A stretch of 62,000 bases of DNA from Zygnema cylindricum (taxonomy: Eukaryota > Streptophyta > Zygnematophyceae > Zygnematales > Zygnemataceae). The notes below the pieces were generated by a model. It made no database searches, was not told the DNA's origin, and worked only from the letters and a program-made list of their open reading frames with translations. The stretch spans positions 1 to 62,000 of the forward strand of contig JBBHKE010002440.1 of assembly GCA_037447655.1 (NCBI GenBank). The letters are read 5' to 3'. Numbering within the stretch: position 1 is the first letter of the stretch; every line of letters starts with the position of its first letter. Of this stretch, positions 37,215 to 50,600 are shown piece by piece. The position numbers and the translations under genes are program-made.

Positions 37215-37709
37215 TACACCGTGAATCGCTATTAGCGTAATGAAATAAATAGCGTAATGAAACAATTAGCGTACTTTACGGTAAATTGTGTTTTTTCGGG
37301 TACACCATGATACTAATTTATCATGTACTCTAATTTGTAAACTGCTTTGTAAAAAATTTCAGCACATAATAAGTCAACACTAAAACATGTATATATGTAC
37401 GAAACTGTTCAATTCGTACGCCGTCGCGTTTTTTTGACATCTGCGTAGGCCGGAAAATATTTACGCAATATTATATTATTATATTTTCTGTACTTTTAAG
37501 TTTAAAAATGTACAAAATAGTACAGATCTGGCAGTCCGTACACCACACTATTTAAAAGGGAACTAAATTACAGTTATGAACCGCATTGAGCGGGGTACCT
37601 CAAATAACGTGCAAAAACAATTAGCGTACTTTATTCTATTTGAGAATTTGCCCCAAAAAAAGGGGTACCCCAATTAGCGTCATGTACGCTAATAGCGATT
37701 CGCGGTGTA
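37215..37709. mobile_element. MITE, TACACCG family, long class (495 bp)
   Basis: The left end is tacaccgtgaatcgctatta and the right end, reverse-complemented, is TACACCGCGAATCGCTATTA. Inside each end there are several spaced ttagcgta words, a subterminal array of the kind transposases can bind. Confidence 0.88.
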
Positions 37710-37998
37710 GTCTTTGACGTTGCTTGACACTTTGTTGCGAGCTTCCACATTACCAAAAAGCTGCTTCCTGCTGCAGCTTTTAACCTTCCGTCACACTCTC
37801 TATCTGCAACCTGTCTCTTTCTACGTGTAAACTTCTACGCTTGCTATCTGTTAGATTTTATGATTTGTCCAAATGATTTGCCTCTCCCACGCTCAAAGTC
37901 TCCTGTCTATTTTCTCAGAAAGAGCTAGAAATTCTGTTTGGTTTTTATCAAACTGACAATGATTGTGTAGCTCGTTTCTATTCTATTCAATACTGTCG

Positions 37999-38099
<101 letters not shown>

Positions 38100-38105
38100 G
38101 CAACC

Positions 38106-39374
38106 ATGTTAGCAACTTCCACGGAGTCCACACTTCTTACAAATCCCGTCCTCTTGTGTTGTAAAGGATTCTCTCCATGGCTGGACTGCTCTTCCTGTCC
38201 CAGTGATGACGGGTCAGGCACAACAAAGTCAACCCTACCGCCTCTTAAATATCGGAGTGATGAAAAAAGAAGAGAGAATAATTATTCGGCCAAACGTCTC
38301 ACCTATGAAGAAGAGCAAGAAGCTCGTGAAAAAGCGAAAGTCGAGCGTGCAAAAATGGCGTGGAAGAAAGCATCTCGAGCCGCCATGGAAAAGAGTTTGG
38401 ACAAAGAAAAGTCTTCATCTCCGAATTTCCGTAAAGCTGCCGATGCGTTAATCCGTGCCGCAGAGAGACAAAATTCAAAACAAGTCTCAGTAAGTCCTTC
38501 TAGCAGGAGTCAATTTTCAGGAACTTCTCCAAGAAATAGAGGGTTTGACTTAGTGACTGAATCTGATCGGAAGTTAATAGCGGGAAGTACTGTCGAAAGT
38601 GATTCCTGGAAACCTCCACCAACAGCTTTGGCATCGCTTTCACTCAGTGATTGGTCAGGTTCTTCTTCTTCTTCAGTTGAAGCTTCTTTGCCTATAAGAC
38701 ATGAGAGAAGTATTTCCCCACTTAAGTCACCTCGTTATGCTACAAAAAAATCGGCTAACTTAAACGCTCTTTTATCTGGCAGTCGAAGCGACAATTCGAG
38801 GTTGTTGTCACCTCAGAATGTCTCCATGGCTTCCCTTCGTTCTCCTCCAAGTATGACATCAGCTGCTGTAGGCCGGCCGTCCTCTTTCCAGACAATTTCT
38901 AAACCTCTAATGCTTGATGTTGGAGTAAATGAGGAGGAGCCAGTTTTGGAAAAATCTCTTACCTGGTCTGTTCCGTCCTCAAGAAATAGTGTTGATTCTC
39001 CTCGGCTCAGTCAGAGCCAAGCCTTACTCGCAAAACTTGGAGGTCTTCAATCTCCGAGAAATGCTGTTGCTCCGGGATTTTCAGAATATTCACAATCTGA
39101 ACCTCCAGAGGTTTCAATCTCAAGAAGAGAACAAAGCGTTCCCTGGAAATCTTGGGTGTCGTCTCCACATCAATCACCGATTAAGTCGCCGAGTTCAAAA
39201 AGAGGTGACGGGAGTACAAGCTGGGAGAATCGGAGGGATAGCAAGAACTTTTCTGTATTGAAAGAAGAAGCTTATGATATTTTGATGGTACAGAATCAGA
39301 AGAGAATGCAAAGGGATCGACATCGGAGGTCCAGTACGGAAACAGGAGAGATAGGTGCGTCAGGGTCATCATAA
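38106..39374 (+). CDS. Unrecognised Ser-rich protein, 422 residues
   Basis: A single open frame runs from the first ATG after the CT tract to TAA. I do not recognise the family. The N-terminus has four Cys among residues 18-31. Residues about 65-110 form a charged helix (EEEQEAREKAKVERAKMAW). The rest is predicted to be disordered, rich in Ser, with many Ser-Pro sites (ISPLKSPR, LQSPRN, TSPRNRG, DSPRLSQ), the pattern of a protein phosphorylated by proline-directed kinases. A basic stretch near the C-terminus (QKRMQRDRHRR) could be a nuclear signal. The reading has ordinary codon and residue mix over its whole length, and the antisense and other frames are closed, so coding is likely. It may be a last exon if the upstream CT-TAG is an acceptor. 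AATAAA at 40619-40624 is a candidate poly(A) signal. Confidence 0.75.
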   Translation: MLATSTESTLLTNPVLLCCKGFSPWLDCSSCPSDDGSGTTKSTLPPLKYRSDEKRRENNYSAKRLTYEEEQEAREKAKVERAKMAWKKASRAAMEKSLDKEKSSSPNFRKAADALIRAAERQNSKQVSVSPSSRSQFSGTSPRNRGFDLVTESDRKLIAGSTVESDSWKPPPTALASLSLSDWSGSSSSSVEASLPIRHERSISPLKSPRYATKKSANLNALLSGSRSDNSRLLSPQNVSMASLRSPPSMTSAAVGRPSSFQTISKPLMLDVGVNEEEPVLEKSLTWSVPSSRNSVDSPRLSQSQALLAKLGGLQSPRNAVAPGFSEYSQSEPPEVSISRREQSVPWKSWVSSPHQSPIKSPSSKRGDGSTSWENRRDSKNFSVLKEEAYDILMVQNQKRMQRDRHRRSSTETGEIGASGSS

Positions 39375-41583
39375 TTATCAACATGAAACGTTTTCTGTTT
39401 TTCGGTAATGCTAGGTTGGTGGAAAGGTGACGTACAATGTCAGGTGTTCTCTGAGCTGAAAGGGTAAGGAGGGAAGATTACAGAGTATAGTTTTTTCTCT
39501 AGTGTGTCCGTTCTCTTTCAAGAGAGGTTACTGTTTACCTTCTCTATTAGTGCAGTGATGTGTCATCTCACATTTGCTAAAGATAAACTTGCTTCCTGGC
39601 AGCTTTTGGAGAACCAATATTTTTAAAGGTTGATGTAGAAACCTAATGTTGTTGAGAGCAGTCAGAGAGTAATAAGGTAGTGCATTCATATAGATTTTTT
39701 TTCCCATATTGTAAATGGGGAATGGAAGTTCATTATAGATTTTTGCTAGTCTTGTTATTGATGAGACAGATGTGAATCCTGACACCCTTGTAGTAGACTG
39801 CAAGCTCAAGTTGCTTTACCAATGGTAACAATTAAAAGTTGCAGTCTTTTACATTCTGTGAATATTTCTGACATTTTTTTTTGTTTTCATGTTTATCCAT
39901 TCGTTAAAAGAGTGGTTGTAATATAAAGTCTCCTAAAGGCTTCGTTTGATTTTCTCCCTCGTATTCTGGGTAATTTGAGTTTTTTCCGCTTGTTCTTAAT
40001 TCTCTGTCCTCCTCTAATGCTTGAAAGGCTGACTATTGTTGCATTCAATGGAGCAAATTTGTGTTGGCTGAGAATTTTTTGGTGACGCCGGCCATTGTAA
40101 CTTGTCCCTCTATATTCTAAGGTGGCGAGTAATGTATTGATAAACCCTTATTTTTGAGGTTTGTGGAACTAGATGCTTGTCACTTGAAAGGGTTGACAAG
40201 GGTTGTTATTGGATGGCATTTTCCTTTTCTTTTTTTTGTTAGTTGTTCCGAAGACGATGAATATCAGGTCAGAGGTTTCAAGGTCCTGTTTTTCTTTTTA
40301 GTGTGCAGGAATTATCATTGTTTACATTTAATAGAGGGAAACGTAGGTGTAATAGTCCTCTTAGTCGAGGCTCCCATCTTTTGGTGATAAATGCACTATT
40401 AGCAAAAAGAATGTAGTTATAATTAGAATAAAATAAGGAAAGATGGTTAATTAGGTTAAGGTTTTACTTGAACCATTAGTGTATTGCTAGTGTACATGAT
40501 TTCTGTTTGTGCAATCATGTAATGTAGTATTTGAAGGATTTTTCTGTGTACATTTCAAAAGTTAATTAGCAAAGCTGTTCTTAGCAACTTCCATAAGCTT
40601 AATCAATGACAGCAATTCAATAAAATTTGACGCAGTATGTGAGTTTTTGGTTGTCCAACGCAAAATCACATCATGTTATGTTTGAAGTGTGTACCAGAAA
40701 CTTTTGATGATTGGTTTGTCGACATCCAGTAAAAAGGTTCACTAGAAAAATAAAATTATGCTAATTCCAAACCATCCTAGGACAGCAGTGAAATAATAGA
40801 CAACGAAGGCAAAAAAGTTACAAGAGATCTAACTAAGATAACAGTAAACATTGCGGAAAAAACCAAAAGCAAAAAATCATAACAGGAGAATGAAAGAGTT
40901 AAAATAAAACAAATAAAAACCTTACCAAAAACAAAATCAGAACGTGAAAGCATAAAAAGTTCACCAAGCCAGCTTAAAAGGGGTACACCTTTGAAACCCT
41001 CCTGTTCTCGGTGGAGCTTGTTGGGGAGGGTGTTAAAAGGAAATATGTTGCTCCTCACGGTTGTCAATTTATATTTTGCTGAAAGTATCTAACTTCCTCT
41101 TTTTCATTTGAAAAAGATCTGGTCACCAATCATCATTGAACATAAATACTTAACATCATAAACATCAGCCTTAAACAAAAACAATGCTTGACAAAATCAT
41201 CTTATAATAAACAAAGTTAGTTTGTACAGTTTCAAATTTCTACTATACAAAATTAAACACCAAATGTACAAACCATCAACTATCTCCCTTACACCCAGCG
41301 TCTCAAAAAAAGCCCTAAACTCCAACCTAATCCGTACACCAGTGAACCAGATCTCTATCTTTCTGTCCACTTCATATCGGATTACAAAATCTTCCTCCAA
41401 ACTGCCCTGAATCTCGTCAAAATATCATACACAATCTCAAATCCATTTACGCAGCGAAGCTTGTTTCTTTAGTTCTTTTGGAACTACAGTACAGGCAAGT
41501 ATCGACTGTAATAACCGTTCCAGCTGGCAATGGTACAGTACGTTTCAACTTCCATGTAAAGCTGCCGTAACTTTACTAAAGCT

Positions 41584-41826
41584 TTAATAAACTGCCGCCG
41601 GGCGCCTGCAGCAAGGCATGAAACGCGAATACCATCTCCGCCTATGAACCGGCGTCACGTGCGGCCTGGCCAATCCTGTCGCAGGAGAGGCTGTGGCGAA
41701 GCCGCCTCCAGTTGGTCCGCCGACATGGATGCCAGGAGTTGTCGCGCTGGCAGCTGAGAAACGGCGGCGGCCCATAGTGTTGCCCATGGCTTCGTAAGGA
41801 ATAGTAAACAGCTGCACCACATCCAA
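41584..41826 (-). CDS. Small Gly/Ala/Arg-rich open frame, doubtful
   Basis: 80 codons, GC-richer than its surroundings, ending in CCRRPAAVY. I recognise nothing in it. The local base composition alone could keep this frame open. Confidence 0.15.
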   Translation of the reverse strand: MDVVQLFTIPYEAMGNTMGRRRFSAASATTPGIHVGGPTGGGFATASPATGLARPHVTPVHRRRWYSRFMPCCRRPAAVY

Positions 41827-42767
41827 AAAACGACAAAATTGATTTGGTCAAAGACTGTTTAAAAGGGTTAAGATCCTGGACTTGTTTTTTGGTTTTTATG
41901 GGAGGTGTAAAACTTGACTTTGGATAGCTTTTGGTAAAATAGTACATTGCAGGAAACTTGTTTACTTAGTAAATGTCAATAAAACAGCAGTAGGAAAGGG
42001 AGAGATTGTTGGATGGAGAAAGGTTGTAAGGGATAAGTAATATTATTAAGCTACTTTCAAAAAAACAAAAAGCTCTTTTATTGCTGCATAAGAAGTTTTT
42101 GGTATTATAAAAGTTGCAAAGGTGACTGGAACTTCAAAACATGATTGCAATAAAAGGAGGGAGATTTATGAAAAGCAAATCAGATGCGAGGAAAGGTCTA
42201 AAATTATTAATTATTAAGCCAAAAAAATGCAGAAATAAAAGCTTTGTGAAGAGAAACAATGCCATCGACTGTTTTTAGTTCCAGAATGCAGAGCACTTTT
42301 TCAGCACAGAAACTGTCTTTACTTGTTATACAGGAAAAGTTCAGTAACCAATGAAAAGCAATTCCGACATTTTTTTTTTGGTTTTGAAACGTTTACAATT
42401 GAGATAATGATTTACTATAGAGCTACTTTACAAACCCTAAACATCCAAAAAGAACGGGAACACCTCGAATTTTTAGAAGCATCAAAATTCGACCTTTAAG
42501 TAAAAAGCGTCACTGTGACGAAAGTGACACTTTCCTCTAATTCTAACCAAAAACCGATGTAGCTTTTTGACTTTATGGCGGACATGAAAGAATAAAACCA
42601 AATGAATTAAAATCAAGCCTTTTTTTTTTTAATGCGTTTGCGTCTTAACAAAAATACGAGGAGACGACGCTTACTTCTTCAAGAGACGAGGCGCTCCGAA
42701 ATATTTTTCATAAGTATAGATCGCTGGATGTGACTTTTGTAGTTTCTGGACAGTAGATTGCTGATAC

Positions 42768-43001
42768 ATGAAAAAAGACTACAAAGTATTGCTTATATAT
42801 TCGTCGCATAAAGGACACCTGTCAAATTTACAACTCTTGGAGGCTGACACGATGGAATTTACTGAGCCATATAATATCGCCATGTGTCCCGCGGGGAATA
42901 TATTGGCAAACGTGGCTGCGACCGGCGAGAGTCTAGATTCGGCGTACGACAGCGTGCCACATTACGCCTGCCACGTAGGATTAAATCTTTCTGAAATTTG
43001 A
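42768..43001 (+). CDS. Small open frame, 77 codons, doubtful
   Basis: It starts MKKDYKVLLIYSSHKGHLSN and has a balanced residue mix, but no family signature, splice partner or promoter that I can point to. Confidence 0.2.
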   Translation: MKKDYKVLLIYSSHKGHLSNLQLLEADTMEFTEPYNIAMCPAGNILANVAATGESLDSAYDSVPHYACHVGLNLSEI

Positions 43002-43399
43002 ACGTCAAGCTGACAGCTTAGCGGGAGTAATCTTGAAGTAGACAAAACAGTACAGTACAGCAGTACAGTATAGTACCGCCACAAAAGGTTCCACGCAAAG
43101 GGAGCTGCTGGGTGCACACTTGCAAATGCCACTTGGACACCTGGGGAGGACTAGGGCAGTTATGGCAAGGGATTCATATTGGTAGAAAAAATACGATTAT
43201 CGATAACCCGTTTGTTTTAGGTCGTCGATAAAAACTTAAAAAGCATTAAGTCCAATAATAATATACCGTATTTTATGGAAGATAAAAAGGTTCGATATTA
43301 AGGACAAATTTAACCATTACAAGTACAGTAGTACGTATGATTCACCACACCATCGAGCAAAACAAAATCAGTACGCCTGGAAAGAATATTCCGTGAATC

Positions 43400-43790
43400 C
43401 TCGCGACGGCAAAAAAACCCTTTCAGAAGCAATAGTCGCAGTAGTCGCATTAGTTGGTCGCAATAGTCGTAATAGTCGCAACAGTGTCGCGAACGGTGTC
43501 GTGTGCCTGAATAAACTCACGGAGCAAATGGACGCCGTCGAGCCCAAGAACATAGCCGCACGTGCGAGCAAGAGAGTTGACAAATAGAGGCCAAGCAGCA
43601 CATTACAAGGCGTGAGTTTGAGGCGTGAAACTTAAGAGTGGAAAGAATTAGTGTTGCCCAAGGCGAAGCTCCGGAACCGAGCCCCCCTTCAGGAGAGAAC
43701 TGGGAGAGAAAATCGGGCATGTGCGAAGTCAGTGGGAAGTGCCTCGAGAAGCTTCTGAGATCGAAAACCACCACTCAAAAATTTAATTAT
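43400..43790 (-). repeat. Dispersed repeat, copy 2
   Basis: Related over about 280 bases to 5420-5960 in the same orientation. The counterpart of the copy-1 open frame is broken here between two frames. Confidence 0.4.
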
Positions 43791-46700
43791 TATTAAAAAT
43801 TTAGTTTAGGGGCGACAGGCTCTGGAACGAGGGTGGAGAAAAGTGGCATAGAAATGGTCATCTCTAACGGTTGTTTAAAATTTCTCCCTTCAGTTATGTA
43901 TTGTATCTAGATGGTTTACCTATCGTTAATCATGAAACAAAATTTTATTTCATTTGTGAAATTACTCGGTTAAATCTCTTTAAGCAGTGGTGTTACCAAA
44001 AATCATGAGTTTTCCAACGACCGTTCCAAGGCTTTGAGCCTGTCCTTTCATTTTTTTGTTTTTAACTGTTTATGCTCGGTTTAAATCACGATTTATCTGT
44101 ACCTGTCTATCAGCTCAAAACGTCACATCTCTCTTCATAACATTTTAATGTATGTTTGTTTTATCATGGTCTCCTATGGACTTAATATCATTAAAGTTCC
44201 CACACCAGGAAAAAAGAAATTGTAATAAAAAAAATTCTAAAAAACGATTTTTATACGAAAGCACTTACACTTACTGTTCAAAAGCTAAATAGTCTGAATG
44301 TGTTAAAACAACAATTAGGCATTTACATTGTTTCATCGGAAAGTGACAATGCTGCTAAAAACAGACGATTGTAATTAGTGCAAAAATATGAATTTGACGC
44401 AATGTGGAAAATTCAAATGCAGTAATTGTTGGATAACACTGATATGAAACATGCCGGGAGGTTGAGTTTGTGAGTCGGGTTCTATATACTTTAGAACAGG
44501 TCAATTGAAATCAGAATCAGTATGATATTTGCTACCGCAATTTCTGAGCGACACAAATCTGTAAGTCTGGTGGGCTGAAATAAAATTATATGCATCATTT
44601 CATTCAACAACAGTATCTGTTTGTCAATTTCTTTCTATGCCTTCCTTCCTCTCTGACGCATTCCATCCAAGCACCCAGTCTTTTATCTTTTTTTTTTTTT
44701 TTTTTTCTGATTTGTTAGGATGCCTCTGCAGGTAACAACAACTTCTTCATCCTCCTCCAAGAGAGTGGAGCATGGACTAGAGGAGATAGTTTCTAAGACC
44801 AACGCATAAGTTAGACCAACTACAGTAGGGCACAAATAATCATAAACAACTGCTCACTTTTGCCCTTCAATACCATTTGTGGTGCGCAACAACACGTGCA
44901 AATTATTACGGTAACAAACATTAATAATGTGTGCTCTTAGCTGTGACGTCACTATACTTCTACTACTATTAGTGCTGAACATCTTAAACACCTAGGTTTC
45001 TTAAATTTTAAGGGAACAGTCAGAGCGTAACTGTCCCATCATTCATTCGAGATGTTAAGGTTAAAAACTGTTAAGGTTAAAAACTAGAAAATTCTCAAAT
45101 GAGGCAAGTGCTTTGAATGCCTAAAAAACGATTAACAGGAACGAAATGAGCATAGTAACTCCCTCCCATATCCTGTCTAAACGTGAATATAGACCAAGGA
45201 CAAACAAGGAATTGAGAAAATATGGTGTGCTTGTAGGTTTGTCCAAGCTTTAAAGCTCTATAGCGCAGAACTTAATGGAACCCTAATGGCTAACCACAGG
45301 AGAGGTTAAACCCTCAATTTGTGGTCGTGTTGGGGCTCATACTCTGAGTTAAATAGTATTTTTCTCAGCAACTAACATACCAGTGACAAATTTACTTTTT
45401 TGGCATCTTGTAGTGACTAACAACTTAAACGATTCAACCTCAGGACAATAAAGACGCACACACACACATCCGAAAAACCAATTTAGGAATCTAGCAATTT
45501 TAGCTGAAATTCGAAAGTAAACCAAAGTTGTGTGTTTCTGCAAACAGGAAAAACATGACATTGCCATGAAGCTCTGGACTGGACCATACCCAAGGCCGCG
45601 TCTTCATAACCTCCTAAAGAGTGCTTACAATATAACGGGCGTGACTGCTTTTACGATATGCTGACAAGACATTGCCGCCCCTTTTTGTTTTCATGGACTC
45701 AGATGGTTTACCATCGCACTTTTTAATAAAGTTGAAAATAAACGTAAACCACAGTGTCTAAACATCACAAAAAAGAAAAACAGTCCACAATAGAGGAATT
45801 TAAACCGACATTCAACAAGCAAATGGGCAAAATGATAAGGACAATCCCTGTTGATAGTCGCTGGTTTACCCGTCGACTTGCATCAGTTCAAATAGTTCGA
45901 CTACCAGTCAAAATACAAATCCAGCAGATCCAAAAGGTTTTCAGGAGTATCTTGTCTGAGACAGATAGAAGCTGACAGAAATTTTTAAGGACAAACCTTG
46001 ACAGTCGGTTACAGTTAGGGGGGTACTCCATTGCAGACCGATTGGAATCTCCTTCACTGTCATATACATAACTTTTACAAAATCGTAAGAGAAAATACTC
46101 AGAGATTACGTCCTGACAGCAGTACAGATTCCAATCTGTTCGCGATGAAATACCGCCCTTATTCTGCTTTGTAAACCAGAAAAATGATGTTGATGATAAC
46201 AATGGAGATGATTTTGACAACATGAAAAGAATAAATATCCACCAGCAGCAAATTATGGTATTCAAGAAAGTAAGACTTGGGTGGCAGTAAATATATCAAG
46301 CGCATGCAACAAAATCATTACCAATTAGAAATTCGCTATAATACAAGCTTGAAGACAGCAAAAAAGGTGACAAAAGGGTAACCTCTACTTCATTAAATAT
46401 CACTACGTACTGACTGATTACTAAGTACTGATTGATTTCATAAGAGAATCCCGGTGAAAACAACGTCACCACAAATAAATGATAATCAAGAGCTTGCGAA
46501 ACGCAAACAAACATTAGTTCTTTCTAATCAATAACAGAACAAAAAGGTGCCTCCAGAGCCAAGCCTCCTTTTTCTTATATATCAGTGAGCTCATGTGAGC
46601 ATTAGTAAAAACAAACTAGGAAAAAGTCATCCTAATGTAATCTCAAACTTTTATTCGAGAAGCTGACATACCTTCCTGGACGTTTCTGAAAGCGACGGGT

Positions 46701-47475
46701 GAAAGAAAATCCCGCATAATCAAGAGACATAACCAGAAAAAAAAAAAAAAGGAAAATAAATGCAAAGCTTATTTGACAACACTTTTTGTAACAGAATCAC
46801 TCTCTCTCCCTCCTCTTACAACTGCCAAAAACAAACCAAAAAAAAAACAAAATCTAGAATACTTAAATTGAAACTAGGTCAAAATACGAAATGCTTGCAA
46901 GCGTGAACTAAAACGATTATAACACATGCGAAATTATCTTTTGTTTCTTATAAAAACATATGACCATTTTGATTCTAAGTGCTATGAGAGCTTAAGGCAA
47001 GAAATGTAACAAAGGTTATTTCAACATCCCTCCCAAGGATGAGTTTCTAACCTCTCCAGAAAGCCCTCTGGGTCCAGAATATCTCGAGTTAAAACATAAC
47101 TGCTTTAGAGAACGCTTGAAAAAAACGTCTCCGATTGGTAACTCACATCTCCAGGAAAAACATAGCCCGTGTTTGAAGATCGTCATTTTCCAGGGCTGAC
47201 AATAAGAGTAATGACTTCATCCGGAAAAAAAGAAAACTAAAAGTTTGACAACAGATGTCGGAAAAGAAAGTCCACATTAAAGAAAAAAAAGTGAAGCAGG
47301 AGCAAGAAAAACTAATAAGATCTAAAAGCTTGCCCCACGCTAATAACTGTCGAAGGCGAAACCTTGATAAGTGGAAAATCCCGAAGCAAAAAATTGAGTG
47401 GTGAATGAAAGCACTCGACTCCATGCCTTAAAAAAAAACAAGCCCCGTCCCATAATTCTCCTCGGAGCCCCGAGG

Positions 47476-47665
47476 AATATTCGCTATCAATTTCCCCACT
47501 AGCGACACTTGGTTATCCAGTATGAATGAAGAACACAGAAATACTCACTATCAGTTTCCACGTTAGTGAGTCTTGGTTTTTCAGTATAAATGAAGAACTC
47601 CCAAACGAATACTCACGATTAATTATTCCATTATTGAGCTTTGGTTTTTCAGTATGAATGAAGTA
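47476..47665 (-). repeat. Tandem array of about 67-bp units across the ZUFSP stop codon
   Basis: Three units share (g/c)ttggttttTCAGTATGAATGAAG and atactcac(t/g)at words, spaced 64-68 bases. The innermost unit includes the last codons and the stop of the ZUFSP gene, so the 3' UTR is made of copies of the gene's own end. Confidence 0.75.
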
Positions 47666-50600
47666 CACTTTCGAGAACCTTCAGTTGTTCCAGCTCTTGG
47701 CCTTCAGCTAGACCTGGATCAATGTAGCACAACTGAACAAAAACCGAACAAGAAAGCAAGGAAATAAAAAGGGATGAGATTATATACTATGTAATATGTA
47801 TACATGGTTAATGATAGAGTATTAGATTTGGGTTCTACAACAATAGTTTACTTCAACAAACCTCATCGGGGGAATTATCCTAGAAAAGAGTCTTTCCCCC
47901 AGGTTCCTCGAGAAGTTTAATGTTTAATGTTTCAAGGTTTTAATCACAATAGGCTAGAAGTATTGACAAAAAATGTGAATAAGATGGGACGACTCCAGCC
48001 CAAAACTCAGAAGTACAAAACGTTGCGCTCGAGAAAGCAATTTCAAATTAGCAGTCCCTAACTTGCTTAAGGATATTCAGAATTTGTACTTAAGACTCTG
48101 CTAGAAATATCCTGACTCTCTGCAATTAAGCCAGTTGGATATGACCACAGCGGTACCCCAACATATTACATGAGACAAAGAAAAAGCATCAGCTGAAAAG
48201 AGACAGAAATGTGGAGCCGGAGTAGGAGAAGTACTTTGCAGAAAATAACTTACTTGATACTCAGCTTTTCGGAGAGTGTGAAGACCTCGCTTCACCATCC
48301 TTTGCCAGCCTCTGCACTGTCGCAAAACTTTCTCCAGCTCATCTGTTCGCTGTTTGCAAACATCCAAAGTTTTGAGGAGGAAGAAGTAAGAAGTAAGAAA
48401 GGGAAAATGGGAAGGACAGGAGACAGAGTGGAAGAAGGTGACGGAAGAGGAAGAGAGAATGTTCTAGTCAATTACTGTACGACACTACAACGCCAATCAT
48501 AACGTGGTCGTTCAGCCCATGAAAAAAAAACACAATGTATGTATTCTCCTAAAAATGCTTTGTCAAATGCAAGCTGGAGTTGGCATACCTGTGACGGATC
48601 CAAAACTAGTAAAAACACTTCCTCTGTTGTACCACCTTGCTTTCGACGACGTTCTATTCCTACAATAGTTCGAGAATGCCCCTGATGTTGAAAGTACAGT
48701 GGTCTGCAATAGAAGGACAACCCAAACTTAGCAAATGCTTTGTCATTATATGAAGTATCTGAACAGAGTGAAGCGGTTCAGGAATGCAGCTGTTCAACAC
48801 AATACAAATTACGGTAGAAATGTTCAGCTGACTCGCTATTACAATACTATAGTTGTTGCTCTAGAAGCAAGTTCCTCCCATTTTAAAAAGGGTTGGAGCG
48901 AGCCAGTATGACCCTTCCAAATTATAGCACTTTTGTGCTTTCCAGAATATCCTATGGAATGGAACCTTCTCTGCTATGGGGTTTCACAAGCAGCTTCAAA
49001 AAATTCCTTACGGTTTATTGCTCATGTACACTTGTTGGCCCAATGCATCAAACGCATTCATGAAACCACTTTTACGACTCCTTCCTTCCGTAAAATACTC
49101 CCATACCCATTGGACCAATTTCATGTGCTGTGTCGTCAGCTTTGATGCGTTATCCCCTCCACTTCCACCTGCCCCCATTCCTTCCACATCCTTTGACCAC
49201 CAGGATCTTTCACTGGTTGAAGGACACTCTTGCACAAACTTTCCCTTTCCCACAAAGTTTTCATCTGGGTTACTACCTTTTGTGTTCTGCCTATCCTCTT
49301 CCTGTTCTCTCCTTGCCAAGGCCTCAACAAAAGACTTATCTTCCTCGTCCACATTCCCGTGAGAAGCATTATGCTGAAGCTGATTGCTAACATTATTAAC
49401 CTCCGACTCTTTGACTCTTTTTCTGTTACTCTCTCCAATTTCTGTACTCCCCCTATCACGACCTCCCTTTTCCCACATGACTTCCGGACCTGCTCCGAAT
49501 GACGTGTACTGATGTCCAGACATACGTCCTTGTCCTCCTCTCTCTTGCTTCCGTTTTCCTTTAAGGTTAACTCCCACATCTTGCCCCGTGCTTCCCTCTC
49601 CTTCATTTTCCAACTGCAAGTTGTCAGTTCCCTCCCCTCTTGGACTAAAGGAAAGATGTTGCTTGTGCAAAAATGCAGTTCTACTACCAGGTTTCGGATT
49701 ATTTTCCCTATAAGAATCTCTAAAAACCGGTGCCCCTGTACCTTGATTCTGCTGTGTCTGTTTTGGAATACTTTCCGAAAAACGCTTGTCTTGAGATTCT
49801 ACCGCTTGTGGCCCATGTGTATCTCCTGGGGATGATTTAAAGTCTACAATTCTGGCTCTGAACCCGAAAGATCGTAAAAGAGCCGCACATTCTGTCGTTC
49901 CAATCCACTTATGAGTGGCAAATACTTTGTGAGCCAGTTGCTCAGCTCCCACCTTGTCAAAACCTTGTTTCCAGGAGAGTTCGAGCCAATGCTGTAAAGA
50001 AGGAATTTCAGGTATAAAACCTACTCCTCCAAATAAGGCCTTCTTGCTTTCTTCATCTCGTTGCAACAAATGTGAACAAAGCATCTGTGGCAATGGCAAA
50101 TACTTGCAATCGTTATGGTCCTTGTACATAGTACAACATAGAACAAGTAATAGAAATCCCAGCATTTTTAGGCAGTCATACAGAAAACTATAAATCTAAG
50201 AAACCAGATAAAACTGCAAAATTGCGAGTTCATTGTCAAAAGCATACCTGAATGTTTCGCCAGCCACACCCCCATCCGAGATCATCAAGTCGTTTGCTGA
50301 AGTAATGATCCACATGGCCAGACAAAGCAGCTTGGACAAAACCATGGCTCTCTGCCTCCAGACAGCGACGAAGAAGAACCACAATTCCCTCTTCAACCAC
50401 ATGAAAATCAGCACGAGACTGATGGAGAACAAGGTTATGAATCTCTTCCTGTTTCCACCCGTTTTCACCCGTAATATTGCTTAACAACTATATTATTCGT
50501 GGTGAACAATGTTTGTAATAGGTGATAAGCATCCTATTAATTGTAAAAACGCCAAACTCTCTGCCTTTTTTTTTCCCAACAATGACTCAATTAAAAATCT

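Larger units (their letters stand above)
39375..47648. other. Long stretch without a recognised gene
   Basis: The first 1.2 kb is probably 3' UTR of the upstream gene. Beyond that I see short open frames (41584-41826 minus, 80 codons, Gly/Ala/Arg-rich; 42768-43001 plus, 77 codons; 45754-45975 plus, 73 codons), none with a family I recognise. Dispersed repeat copy 2 is at 43400-43790. A tandem array at its right end runs into the next gene. Confidence 0.5.

Noticed and set aside
49130-49835. Plus-strand frames of 86-128 codons
   Set aside because: Antisense to ZUFSP exon 5, which is supported by flanking catalytic blocks and splice phases.
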